From Tannerella sp. (GTDB taxonomy: Bacteria; Bacteroidota; Bacteroidia; Bacteroidales; Tannerellaceae), in NCBI GenBank assembly GCA_031279875.1, contig JAITHS010000135.1, forward strand, positions 1-11,819: a stretch of DNA of 11,819 bases. Reading direction: 5' to 3'. A program made the translations under genes and the position numbers. Of the stretch, positions 1-6,460 are shown in pieces (the stretch's first letter is position 1; every line of letters starts with the position of its first letter). The notes under the pieces were generated by a model, which saw nothing but the letters and a program-made list of their open reading frames with translations, was not told the origin of the DNA and searched no databases.

Positions 1-11
1 TGCTTTTTCCT

Positions 12-92
12 TCCGGATTACTTCCTGTATTCTGGATTGCTTCGTACCTCGCAATGACGAATGCCCTGTACGTCATTAGTAGAAACGCAGCA
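12..92. repeat. Interspersed palindromic repeat cluster, partly degenerate
   Basis: Bases 32-70 match the reverse complement of bases 7368-7406 inside queA over 39 bases with one mismatch (base 46). The match covers one arm of the palindrome (32-59) plus an 11-base flank, AATGCCCTGTA (60-70). A degenerate opposite arm beginning CGTCATT follows at about 71-92. A degenerate same-direction half-copy precedes it at about 12-25. The arrangement looks like decayed palindromes in tandem around a conserved spacer, as in REP-type clusters. The element ends just before the lipoprotein gene and probably lies in an intergenic region. Its mobility and function are unknown. Confidence 0.75.
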
Positions 93-126
93 CTTTACCG
101 GACAGACACCAAATAATTATTATTTT

Positions 127-2244
127 ATGAAAAAAATTTGTTTATTTAAAGTTTTATTTGTACATTTGTATATGGGTATGACCGTAAGTTGTACGAATAA
201 CACCGACACAGGGGTGCCGGTAAAGGTTGAGTTGCTTTCTTCCGCCCGAACTTTCGATTTCGACGGACGAACGGCTTCCGCTACGCTTAATCCTCAATCT
301 TCGCAGGCTGATATAACGCTTCCCGACGATCCGAAAAAAGGCTTTACACTCAAATTCTCATTAACAACAAAGCCTTTCAAAAACGAAGAAACTGTTCTGG
401 AAATACATAACATTCTCACTGTCAGGCTGCGACAACACGACCGCAACACCCGCGACCGTCAGAATTATCCGGCATTTAAAATGCCCGACAATTCATGTCC
501 CGTTTTGGAAGCCGCACTGAAATTAAAACTTTATCCCGACAAAGATGAAATACAAGACATGATTGTCGGTATCCCGCTTGCAATGCTCGATGAGCCTTTC
601 GGCAAACACGAAATAGTGTTGAATTTTTCAGGCGTGTGCTGGACTTTGTTTGTTGACGGAAAACTGTCAGACAATGATTTTGCAATAGGATACCCCCTGT
701 GGGAAGAAAAAAACAGTTGCAAAATCAATCCCGACTATACCCCAAAAGCCGAATTTTACTATCCCGCACTGACACCAAAACGCTTGACACCGACAGAAAC
801 GCCGTCCGAAACGCCGTCCGAAACCGTTTCCGAAACATCGTCCGAAATTCAATATTGGACGCCGACCGGACATAATGCGTGGGTCGGCGATGTAGCAACT
901 ATCTATCATAAAGGTCGTTATCATGTGTTTTATCTTTACGACCGCCGACATCATGCCGCTAAATTCGGACGCGGAGGGCATTATTTTGAACATCTCTCAA
1001 CAACCGATTTTAAAACATGGACTGAACACGAACCGGCTACCCCGATCGAAGAACAGTGGGAAACGTTCGGCACAGGAACGCCTTTTGTCTTCGACCACAA
1101 ACTGTGCATCAGTTACGGATTGCATACTACGCGCATTTATCCGCACGAACAGACTAATTTGCCGATGCAGTGGGATTTTATTCAAAAACATGGTCTTACA
1201 GGCACTTTCAACGTCGATTTGTCACAAAAATATCCGGCCGGCGCAACTTATTCGATAAGCGACGACGGCATTGCCGGTTTCAAAAAAACAGGCGTAATAT
1301 TTCATCCGTGCGAAAATCCGAGCGTATATGTTGACCCTGACGGCAAACTCAAATTGTTGGCCAACTATCAAGCGAAAGGTACATGGGAATCGCAATCCGT
1401 CGATCAAGGCTGGCGATGCTTGAACAAAGATTTCCCTCCGGGAGGTGACTGTACTTTTTTCTTCCGCTGGGGAAAGTTCGATTACATTATCGGAGGATTT
1501 GTAAATCAGTGGATTAAGCCTGCCGGAACAGACGATTCGCTTTATGTTGATCTCGCCCGACAAGGTCTTGATTTTTATGACGGAACGGGTGTGCCTGCCG
1601 TTTCGCAAATCCACGACAAACGGTTTGTCATGGCCGGATGGATGCCGATTAGAGGTTGGGGCGGGCCGCTCATTATCCGCGAACTGACACAGTTTCCAGA
1701 CGGACGAATAGGAACAAAGTGGATGGACGAAATCACTCCGCAAACCGGCGAAATAATCTCGTTAGCTTCGTCAATATCTGATAATCAAATATTTGCGAAC
1801 GACAACGAATCGTTTTTACTATCTTTTCAGGTTGTTCCGGCAAAGGGAGGAGGGAAGTTCGGCATCGTGTTTTCGGAAGGAAACAACGAAACAAATGCCT
1901 GTGAACTGCAAATCTGCTCCGACAAAAAGAGGGCGCAGTTTGCGGCCGGTGCGTTCAATGGTTTTTCCGCACAAACAAAATCCCTGCGCGAAGGAGGCTC
2001 TAACGGATTATATCCGGCGCCGGAAGCTATCGAAAATCTTATCGGAGTTGATAAACCCTTTACCGTCCGCGTTATTGTAAAAGGTTCCGATAAACTTGGA
2101 GGGTCTTTGATTGACGTCGAAATAGCCGGTCAACGCACGCTGATTACATACCGTCCCGACTTGACTGTCAAGCAGTTGCTGTTTCGTACAAAAGGCGTTG
2201 AACTGAAACATATTCGCTTGGGAAATCTTATTAATAAATTTTAA
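127..2244 (+). CDS. GH32-like glycoside hydrolase, surface lipoprotein
   Basis: This 705-residue predicted lipoprotein probably acts on a fructoside-like sugar outside the cytoplasm. The ATG at 127 gives a lysine-rich, hydrophobic leader ending in a lipobox (T-V-S-C, Cys22). A start at 61 would put 22 residues before that leader and lie in a repeat, so I reject it. Residues about 30-210 look like a LamG/ConA-type beta sandwich (for example, HEIVLNFSG, then LFVDG). A Thr/Pro/Ser/Glu linker covers about 216-241. The five-bladed GH32-type domain covers about 242-540 (YHVFYLYDRRHH; HLSTTDFKTWTEH), and a C-terminal beta sandwich covers 540-705. The active-site motifs are unusual. The nucleophile position appears as WVGD (Asp255) rather than WMNDPNG, the RDP motif may be ENP (396-398), and the EC motif may be DC (441-442). 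It heads an operon with a sugar permease and a sugar kinase. GH32 clan membership is fairly secure; the substrate is not. Confidence 0.72.
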   Translation: MKKICLFKVLFVHLYMGMTVSCTNNTDTGVPVKVELLSSARTFDFDGRTASATLNPQSSQADITLPDDPKKGFTLKFSLTTKPFKNEETVLEIHNILTVRLRQHDRNTRDRQNYPAFKMPDNSCPVLEAALKLKLYPDKDEIQDMIVGIPLAMLDEPFGKHEIVLNFSGVCWTLFVDGKLSDNDFAIGYPLWEEKNSCKINPDYTPKAEFYYPALTPKRLTPTETPSETPSETVSETSSEIQYWTPTGHNAWVGDVATIYHKGRYHVFYLYDRRHHAAKFGRGGHYFEHLSTTDFKTWTEHEPATPIEEQWETFGTGTPFVFDHKLCISYGLHTTRIYPHEQTNLPMQWDFIQKHGLTGTFNVDLSQKYPAGATYSISDDGIAGFKKTGVIFHPCENPSVYVDPDGKLKLLANYQAKGTWESQSVDQGWRCLNKDFPPGGDCTFFFRWGKFDYIIGGFVNQWIKPAGTDDSLYVDLARQGLDFYDGTGVPAVSQIHDKRFVMAGWMPIRGWGGPLIIRELTQFPDGRIGTKWMDEITPQTGEIISLASSISDNQIFANDNESFLLSFQVVPAKGGGKFGIVFSEGNNETNACELQICSDKKRAQFAAGAFNGFSAQTKSLREGGSNGLYPAPEAIENLIGVDKPFTVRVIVKGSDKLGGSLIDVEIAGQRTLITYRPDLTVKQLLFRTKGVELKHIRLGNLINKF
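772..849 (+). repeat. Low-complexity Thr/Pro/Ser/Glu linker repeat
   Basis: A short degenerate repeat built on CCGTCCGAAAC gives the peptide pattern T-P-S-E-T repeated about four times with drift (residues about 216-241 of the GH32-like protein). It joins the N-terminal lectin-like domain to the catalytic domain. Linkers of this composition are common between domains of secreted carbohydrate-active enzymes. The near-identical nucleotide units suggest growth by slippage. Confidence 0.6.
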
Positions 2245-2280
2245 TAACTATCATGCCAATATTAAAATAATTTAAAATAT

Positions 2281-3426
2281 ATGAACAACAAGAACATTCT
2301 TTTTAAAATGATACCTGTCATGCTGGCATTTTTTGCTATGGGCACGGTTGATTTGGTCGGTATCGCTTCCAATTATGCAAAGGAAGATTTTGAATTGTCC
2401 GACACGACGGCAAATTTTTTCGCTTCGATGGTTTTTTTCTGGTTCCTCATTTTTTCGGTACCTACCGGTCTGCTAATGAACAAAATAGGGCGGCGCAATA
2501 CCGTCTTGTTGAGTTTGGTCGTTACCGTATTGGCGCTGATTATTCCTGTTATCGGATATAACTTCCCGCTGATGTTGCTATCTTTTTCGCTGTTAGGAAT
2601 TGGAAATACTTTGATGCAGGTATCGCTTAATCCGCTGATTTCAAATGCAGTAGGCGGACAACGCATGGCAAGCATACTTACTTTGGGACAGTTTGTTAAG
2701 GCAATAGCATCATTTTCGGCGCCCGTAATTGCCGGTTTTGCAGCCAAACATTTCGGCGACTGGAAACTGTTTTTCCCTGTTTATGCGGCTCTCACGGCAC
2801 TGTCGTTTGCTTGTTTAAAGGTAACAAAAATCGAAGAGCAACCTTACGAATCGAAAACGTCATTCGGCGATTGCTTTAAGTTGTTGGGTAACGGCACAAT
2901 TTTACTGCTATTTTTCAGTATCATGGCGCACGTGGGAATTGACGTCGGCTTGAACGCTACCGCACCGAAAATACTGATGGAACGCACCGGAATATCATTG
3001 GCCGACGCCGGTTTTGCTACAAGTCTGTACTTCCTTTTCAGGGTCGCAGGATGTTTTTCGGGAACATTTATTCTGGCTAAATTCTCAATGCGTAATTTCT
3101 TCATTATAAGTGTAATAATGATGATATTATCGGCTGTCGGACTCTTCTTTTCTACTAATACAACAATGCTTTACATAGCCATCGCATTGACGGGTTTCGG
3201 TAATTCCAACATTTTTCCGATGATATTTTCTACCGCAATTCGATCCGAACCTGACCGCGAAAATGAAATTTCGGGCTTAATGATTATGGGTATCTCCGGC
3301 GGAGCTGTTTTCCCGCTTCTGATGGGCGCTTTTTCCGATTTTTTCCATGCACAGTGGGGTGCCGTAATTGTTTTGACGGTTTTAGTGGTTTATCTGTTTT
3401 GTATGGCGGGAAAGTTAAAAAAGTGA
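2281..3426 (+). CDS. MFS sugar permease (FucP/FHS-like)
   Basis: This 381-residue inner-membrane protein is made almost wholly of hydrophobic helices, in keeping with a 12-helix major facilitator. The MFS loop 2-3 signature is clear at residues 63-72 (GLLMNKIGRR). Helix 1 carries a charged residue (Asp24 in GTVDLVGIASNY), and the start of the protein resembles proton-linked sugar permeases of the fucose/glucose/galactose group in Bacteroidetes. It follows the GH32-like gene by 36 bases and precedes the kinase by 6. It is therefore the natural importer for the monosaccharide released by the hydrolase. A fructose or other ketose substrate is an inference from context; the sequence alone does not settle it. 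Confidence 0.8.
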   Translation: MNNKNILFKMIPVMLAFFAMGTVDLVGIASNYAKEDFELSDTTANFFASMVFFWFLIFSVPTGLLMNKIGRRNTVLLSLVVTVLALIIPVIGYNFPLMLLSFSLLGIGNTLMQVSLNPLISNAVGGQRMASILTLGQFVKAIASFSAPVIAGFAAKHFGDWKLFFPVYAALTALSFACLKVTKIEEQPYESKTSFGDCFKLLGNGTILLLFFSIMAHVGIDVGLNATAPKILMERTGISLADAGFATSLYFLFRVAGCFSGTFILAKFSMRNFFIISVIMMILSAVGLFFSTNTTMLYIAIALTGFGNSNIFPMIFSTAIRSEPDRENEISGLMIMGISGGAVFPLLMGAFSDFFHAQWGAVIVLTVLVVYLFCMAGKLKK

Positions 3427-3432
3427 ATCTTT

Positions 3433-4794
3433 ATGTATTATATCGGTATCGACATCGGAACAAGCTCGATTTGCGGAATAGTTTATGACGCGGTTAACAA
3501 AACTTATGATTCGGTAACAAAACAAAACACGGCGCATATCCTATCGCCTTTGGCATGGGAAAGAATACAAAATCCGTCGATTATAATGGATATTGTTAAC
3601 GAAATAATTTGTCTTTTTACTGCACAATACCCTGATATAAAGGCTATTGGAGTTACAGGACAAATGCACGGAATACTTTATATCGACGAGCATGGCAACG
3701 CTCTCACTCCGCTCTATACATGGCAGGACGGCAGAGGTTCGCAACTCTTTATCAACAATTTAACATATTCGCAATATCTGACCGAACTTACAAATTATCG
3801 TACCGCAACAGGATACGGATTAGTAACTCATTTTTACAATCAAAAAAATAATCTCGTTCCTTGCAATGCCGTAAAACTCTGTACCATAATGGATTATGCG
3901 GTCATGAAACTGTCAAAAACCGCAAGTCCGATTATCGATTATACGAACGGCGCTGCTCTTGGTTTTTTTGATACGGAGAAGCTCTGCTTCGATACGGAGG
4001 CGCTGACAAAAGTTGGTATTGATGCTTCGTTTTTGCCCGAACTCAAACCTTCCGGCGCTTTTGCCGGTCTTCATCAGGGCAGCATTCCCGTCTTTTCGGC
4101 TATCGGCGACAATCAGGCAAGTTTTATCGGCTCGGTAAGCGATATACCTCATTCCGTGCATATTACGATCGGCACAAGCAGTCAGATTTCCGTATATTCC
4201 GAAAAATACACGGCTGTTCCGTCTCTCGATACGCGCCCGCTTCCGGGTGGCGGATATATCCTCGTCGGCGCTGCTCTGTGCGGCGGACAATCGTTTGCCG
4301 TTCTGAAAGATTTCTTTGAAGCAACATTGAAATTTTTCGGAACAAAAACATCTGGGAACCTCCAAAAATTGATTTTTTCGAGGTTCCCATCCGAATTGCC
4401 TGATTTATACGACATAATGACGACAATACCTGTTGACGCCGCCGACGAATTACCGATAACCGAAACACTTTTTAACGGTACCCGTTCGGAGCCTTCAAAA
4501 AAAGGCAGTATATCCAATATTTCAACAACTAATTTTACGCCTCAAAACCTGATTATCAGCTTTTTAAAAGGCATTTCCGACGAGCTGCATAACTTTTTCC
4601 TGCAACTTCCCGACGAAATAAGACAAAACAAAACCATATTAGTTGGCGCCGGCAACGGCATCACAAAGAATCCGTTGCTAATCAACATCATAGAACAGCA
4701 ATTCAACTGCAACATGACCCTTTCGCCTCAAGCCGAAGTCGCTGCTCTCGGCGCCTGCCTCTTCGTAACCCAACCCCTAATTCTTAATTCTTAA
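3433..4794 (+). CDS. FGGY-family carbohydrate kinase, sedoheptulokinase-like
   Basis: This 453-residue cytoplasmic kinase uses ATP to phosphorylate a sugar. The first phosphate motif is DIGTSS (7-12). The sugar-contacting region holds GQMHG (76-80) and TWQDGR (96-101). The probable catalytic base is Asp226 in GDNQAS. The second phosphate motif is TIGTSSQ (245-251), and the adenosine motif is VGAGNGITKNPL (404-415). The TWQDGR segment, the VGAALCGGQSFA segment (278-289) and the C-terminal third resemble sedoheptulokinases more than xylulose or glycerol kinases, judged by eye. Residues 307-319 are encoded by a hairpin that looks like an inserted repeat. The last residues and the stop lie in a 7-bp tandem repeat. 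It begins 6 bases after the permease stop, so the two are probably translated together. Kinase activity is likely; the exact sugar is uncertain. Confidence 0.8.
   Translation: MYYIGIDIGTSSICGIVYDAVNKTYDSVTKQNTAHILSPLAWERIQNPSIIMDIVNEIICLFTAQYPDIKAIGVTGQMHGILYIDEHGNALTPLYTWQDGRGSQLFINNLTYSQYLTELTNYRTATGYGLVTHFYNQKNNLVPCNAVKLCTIMDYAVMKLSKTASPIIDYTNGAALGFFDTEKLCFDTEALTKVGIDASFLPELKPSGAFAGLHQGSIPVFSAIGDNQASFIGSVSDIPHSVHITIGTSSQISVYSEKYTAVPSLDTRPLPGGGYILVGAALCGGQSFAVLKDFFEATLKFFGTKTSGNLQKLIFSRFPSELPDLYDIMTTIPVDAADELPITETLFNGTRSEPSKKGSISNISTTNFTPQNLIISFLKGISDELHNFFLQLPDEIRQNKTILVGAGNGITKNPLLINIIEQQFNCNMTLSPQAEVAALGACLFVTQPLILNS
4353..4389. repeat. Palindromic hairpin inside the kinase gene
   Basis: Bases 4353-4362 (TGGGAACCTC) and 4380-4389 (GAGGTTCCCA) are perfect reverse complements. 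An inner AAAAAT/ATTTTT stem (4364-4369 and 4372-4377) continues the hairpin past small mismatches. The hairpin encodes residues 307-319 of the kinase, between recognisable family blocks and in frame. It looks like a small mobile palindrome or REP-like insertion, but no second copy is visible here, so its element status is inferred. Confidence 0.6.
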
Positions 4795-4803
4795 TTCTTA
4801 ATT
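4778..4803 (+). repeat. 7-bp tandem repeat (TAATTCT) across the kinase stop
   Basis: About 3.7 copies of TAATTCT lie at 4778-4803. The stop codon of the kinase is the TAA that opens the third copy (4792-4794). Because the unit is 7 bases and contains TAA, successive copies place a stop in each reading frame. Only 11 bases separate the two convergent genes here. Confidence 0.8.
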
Positions 4804-4826
4804 GGTTATGTACGGGAACTAATTAA
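4798..4826. terminator. Possible hairpin between convergent genes
   Basis: Arms 4798-4807 and 4817-4826 pair over 10 positions with one G-U wobble (as + strand RNA), enclosing a 9-base loop. The stem is AT-rich and has no U-run after it on either strand. It overlaps the end of the CYTH gene. It sits where a shared terminator would be expected, but the structural support is weak. Confidence 0.3.
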
Positions 4827-5264
4827 ACAAGCGTTGTAATACTTCGGGTTGCCGGTAACTTCGGCACCGAGCCATGAAGGGCGGTCGAATGTTTCGGATT
4901 CGGATTGGAGTTCGATTTCGGCAATAATCAAGCCCTCGAAGATGCCGTGAAAAACATCTACGTCCCATGTATGCTCGCCGACTTTAACGTAATGGCGCAT
5001 TTTGTCGATACGTCCGGGCAGGCAAAGGTTCATCATCTCACGGGCGTCTTCAAGCGGTATCAGGCGTTCAAACTCGTAACGGCTACGGCCTTTTGCGTCA
5101 GAGCCGCTCTTGACGGTTATAAAGCCCTCATTTTCACGTATTCTGATACGAACAGTTCGTTCTCTGTCGGCGCATAGATAGCCCTGTTCGATATGGTGAA
5201 CTTGATATGCCTGATGGATAAAACTGTCGTCTTTGACTAAAAATTTTCGCTCAATTTCGATCAT
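4806..5264 (-). CDS. CYTH-domain phosphohydrolase
   Basis: This 152-residue soluble protein fits a single CYTH domain, the triphosphate-tunnel fold shared by class IV adenylate cyclases, thiamine triphosphatases and bacterial inorganic triphosphatases. The family signature ExExK is Glu3, Glu5 and Lys7 in IEIERKFLV. Alternating charged residues on later strands (RIRIRENEGFITVKS; EIELQ near 117-121) fit the metal- and phosphate-lined tunnel. Small single-domain bacterial members of this length are usually tripolyphosphatases, so that activity is more likely than cAMP synthesis, but the substrate is not readable from sequence. The start ATG overlaps the stop of the upstream DUF2027-Smr gene by four bases (ATGA), implying translational coupling. 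Confidence 0.85.
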   Translation of the reverse strand: MIEIERKFLVKDDSFIHQAYQVHHIEQGYLCADRERTVRIRIRENEGFITVKSGSDAKGRSRYEFERLIPLEDAREMMNLCLPGRIDKMRHYVKVGEHTWDVDVFHGIFEGLIIAEIELQSESETFDRPSWLGAEVTGNPKYYNACLISSRT

Positions 5265-6403
5265 GATGCTTTAAAATTTGCTGTTCTTATCGTAACCATT
5301 GTAGCGCCGTAGCCATATTCGCGAAACGAAGCATCCTGATACTCAATGCGATTTTTGTAGATTGAGCGCAGTTCCTTTTCGATTGCCAACCGCAAAACGC
5401 CCTCTCCCTTGCCGTGAATAAACACTATCCGCTGCCCGATACGGTTAAGATTTTCTTTCATCGTTTCGTGAAACTTTAGCATCTGATATTCAAGTATATC
5501 CGCATTGCTCATACCGTTTGTTGTGTCGAGTAATTGATTGATATGCAGGTCGATTTCGAGTATTGCCGGCGGAATGGTTTTCGGTTTGCCGACAGGTGAA
5601 GTTGAGGAATCGTGTTTTCTTGTGCGACGCTTCGACGAAATCATGGCGTTTTCGAGTTCTTCGGCCGAGATAAGCATCTGACGTTGAGGCGTATCATTTA
5701 CTACTAACGGTACGATGATAGCATCTTCGTCAAAAAAATCATTAGCAATAAAACAATGCCTTTTGTAAAACTTGACGGTATCAAACCGAAACTCTACCGT
5801 CATCGTTCTTTTTAATGCAAAAGGCTGTCCGTCTTTAAACGCCAGCATCTGCACACATAAATGCTCTATTTCGTTAGCCGACTGTTTTTCAAACTCTTCC
5901 ACAAACATTTTCGTGTCCGATTCGACAATATCATGGCAACGGCTTGTCCACGAACGGTTTTTGCAACTCATATAGTTAAAATACACATTATAATTGCTTT
6001 CATTGATGATATAAGTCTCAAAATCGGTATTAACAAAATCTTTCGGCTTTGTAAGCACAAATGCCATTGAGATATTCAATTGTTCGCCTTCGGGGTTAAA
6101 AGCGGCGGAATTTTCAACTTTACCGGGGTTTGGGACAATTATTTTGGGTTTAATTTGTTCAACCGTTACGGAGGCGCTCGGTCGTACTGCGGCATTACCC
6201 GCCATGGCAGGTTCTATGACCACACACTCCGCTATAAGCACGGGTATATCAAAACCGTCTTCATCTTCAACTAAAACCTGATCTTTACCATGAAACGCTG
6301 TTACGGTACCGCCGCCGACTGTGTTCAAAAACCGCACTTTATCGCCTATCGCAACAGCCCGAAACTGATGTCCGGAGGCGTCATAAAAATCTTCTTTTTT
6401 CAT
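5261..6403 (-). CDS. DUF2027 / Smr-domain protein
   Basis: This 380-residue protein is of a type common in Bacteroidetes. The N-terminal part (about 15-65) is a small beta-rich module (IGDKVRFL, then GGGTVTAF). The middle (about 105-255) fits the rest of DUF2027, whose function is unknown. A charged linker follows (about 255-278). The C-terminal Smr domain (about 282-372) has the EIDLHI motif (283-288) and HGKGEG (330-335), as in the MutS2 C-terminus. Smr domains often nick or bind DNA or RNA, so a nucleic-acid role is plausible. I chose the ATG at 6403 (MKKEDFYD): it lies a short distance downstream of a consensus promoter, while the longer frame to 6517 would run through that promoter into queA. 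It is the first gene of a two-gene unit with the CYTH gene. Confidence 0.85.
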   Translation of the reverse strand: MKKEDFYDASGHQFRAVAIGDKVRFLNTVGGGTVTAFHGKDQVLVEDEDGFDIPVLIAECVVIEPAMAGNAAVRPSASVTVEQIKPKIIVPNPGKVENSAAFNPEGEQLNISMAFVLTKPKDFVNTDFETYIINESNYNVYFNYMSCKNRSWTSRCHDIVESDTKMFVEEFEKQSANEIEHLCVQMLAFKDGQPFALKRTMTVEFRFDTVKFYKRHCFIANDFFDEDAIIVPLVVNDTPQRQMLISAEELENAMISSKRRTRKHDSSTSPVGKPKTIPPAILEIDLHINQLLDTTNGMSNADILEYQMLKFHETMKENLNRIGQRIVFIHGKGEGVLRLAIEKELRSIYKNRIEYQDASFREYGYGATMVTIRTANFKAS

Positions 6404-6408
6404 TTTTC

Positions 6409-6440
6409 TTCGTTTTTTTAGTGCAAAATTACTACTTTTG
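6409..6440 (+). promoter_or_regulatory. Bacteroidetes-type promoter for queA
   Basis: TACTTTTG at 6433-6440 is an exact TAnnTTTG -7 box. Its upstream partner is weaker: TTCG at 6409-6412, with 20 bases between. The queA start at 6461 is 20 bases downstream. One base separates this -7 box from the opposing -7 box at 6424-6431, and the two form a near palindrome, so the polymerases should compete. Confidence 0.6.
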
Positions 6441-6454
6441 CATGAAAAAACAAA
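6424..6454 (-). promoter_or_regulatory. Bacteroidetes-type promoter for the DUF2027-Smr/CYTH unit
   Basis: Read on the minus strand, TTTG (6454-6451), 19 bases, then TAATTTTG (6431-6424) is an exact match to the -33/-7 consensus of the primary sigma factor of Bacteroidetes. The start codon at 6403 lies 20 bases beyond the -7 box, leaving a short leader. Confidence 0.75.
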
Positions 6455-6460
6455 ACCGAA

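Noticed and set aside
12..92. CRISPR array
   Set aside because: The units are palindromic and degenerate with a fixed 11-base spacer; there are no regular unique spacers and no cas genes.
61..126. Upstream start for the GH32-like gene at 61
   Set aside because: It would place 22 residues, mostly repeat-derived, before a clear lipoprotein signal peptide that begins at 127.
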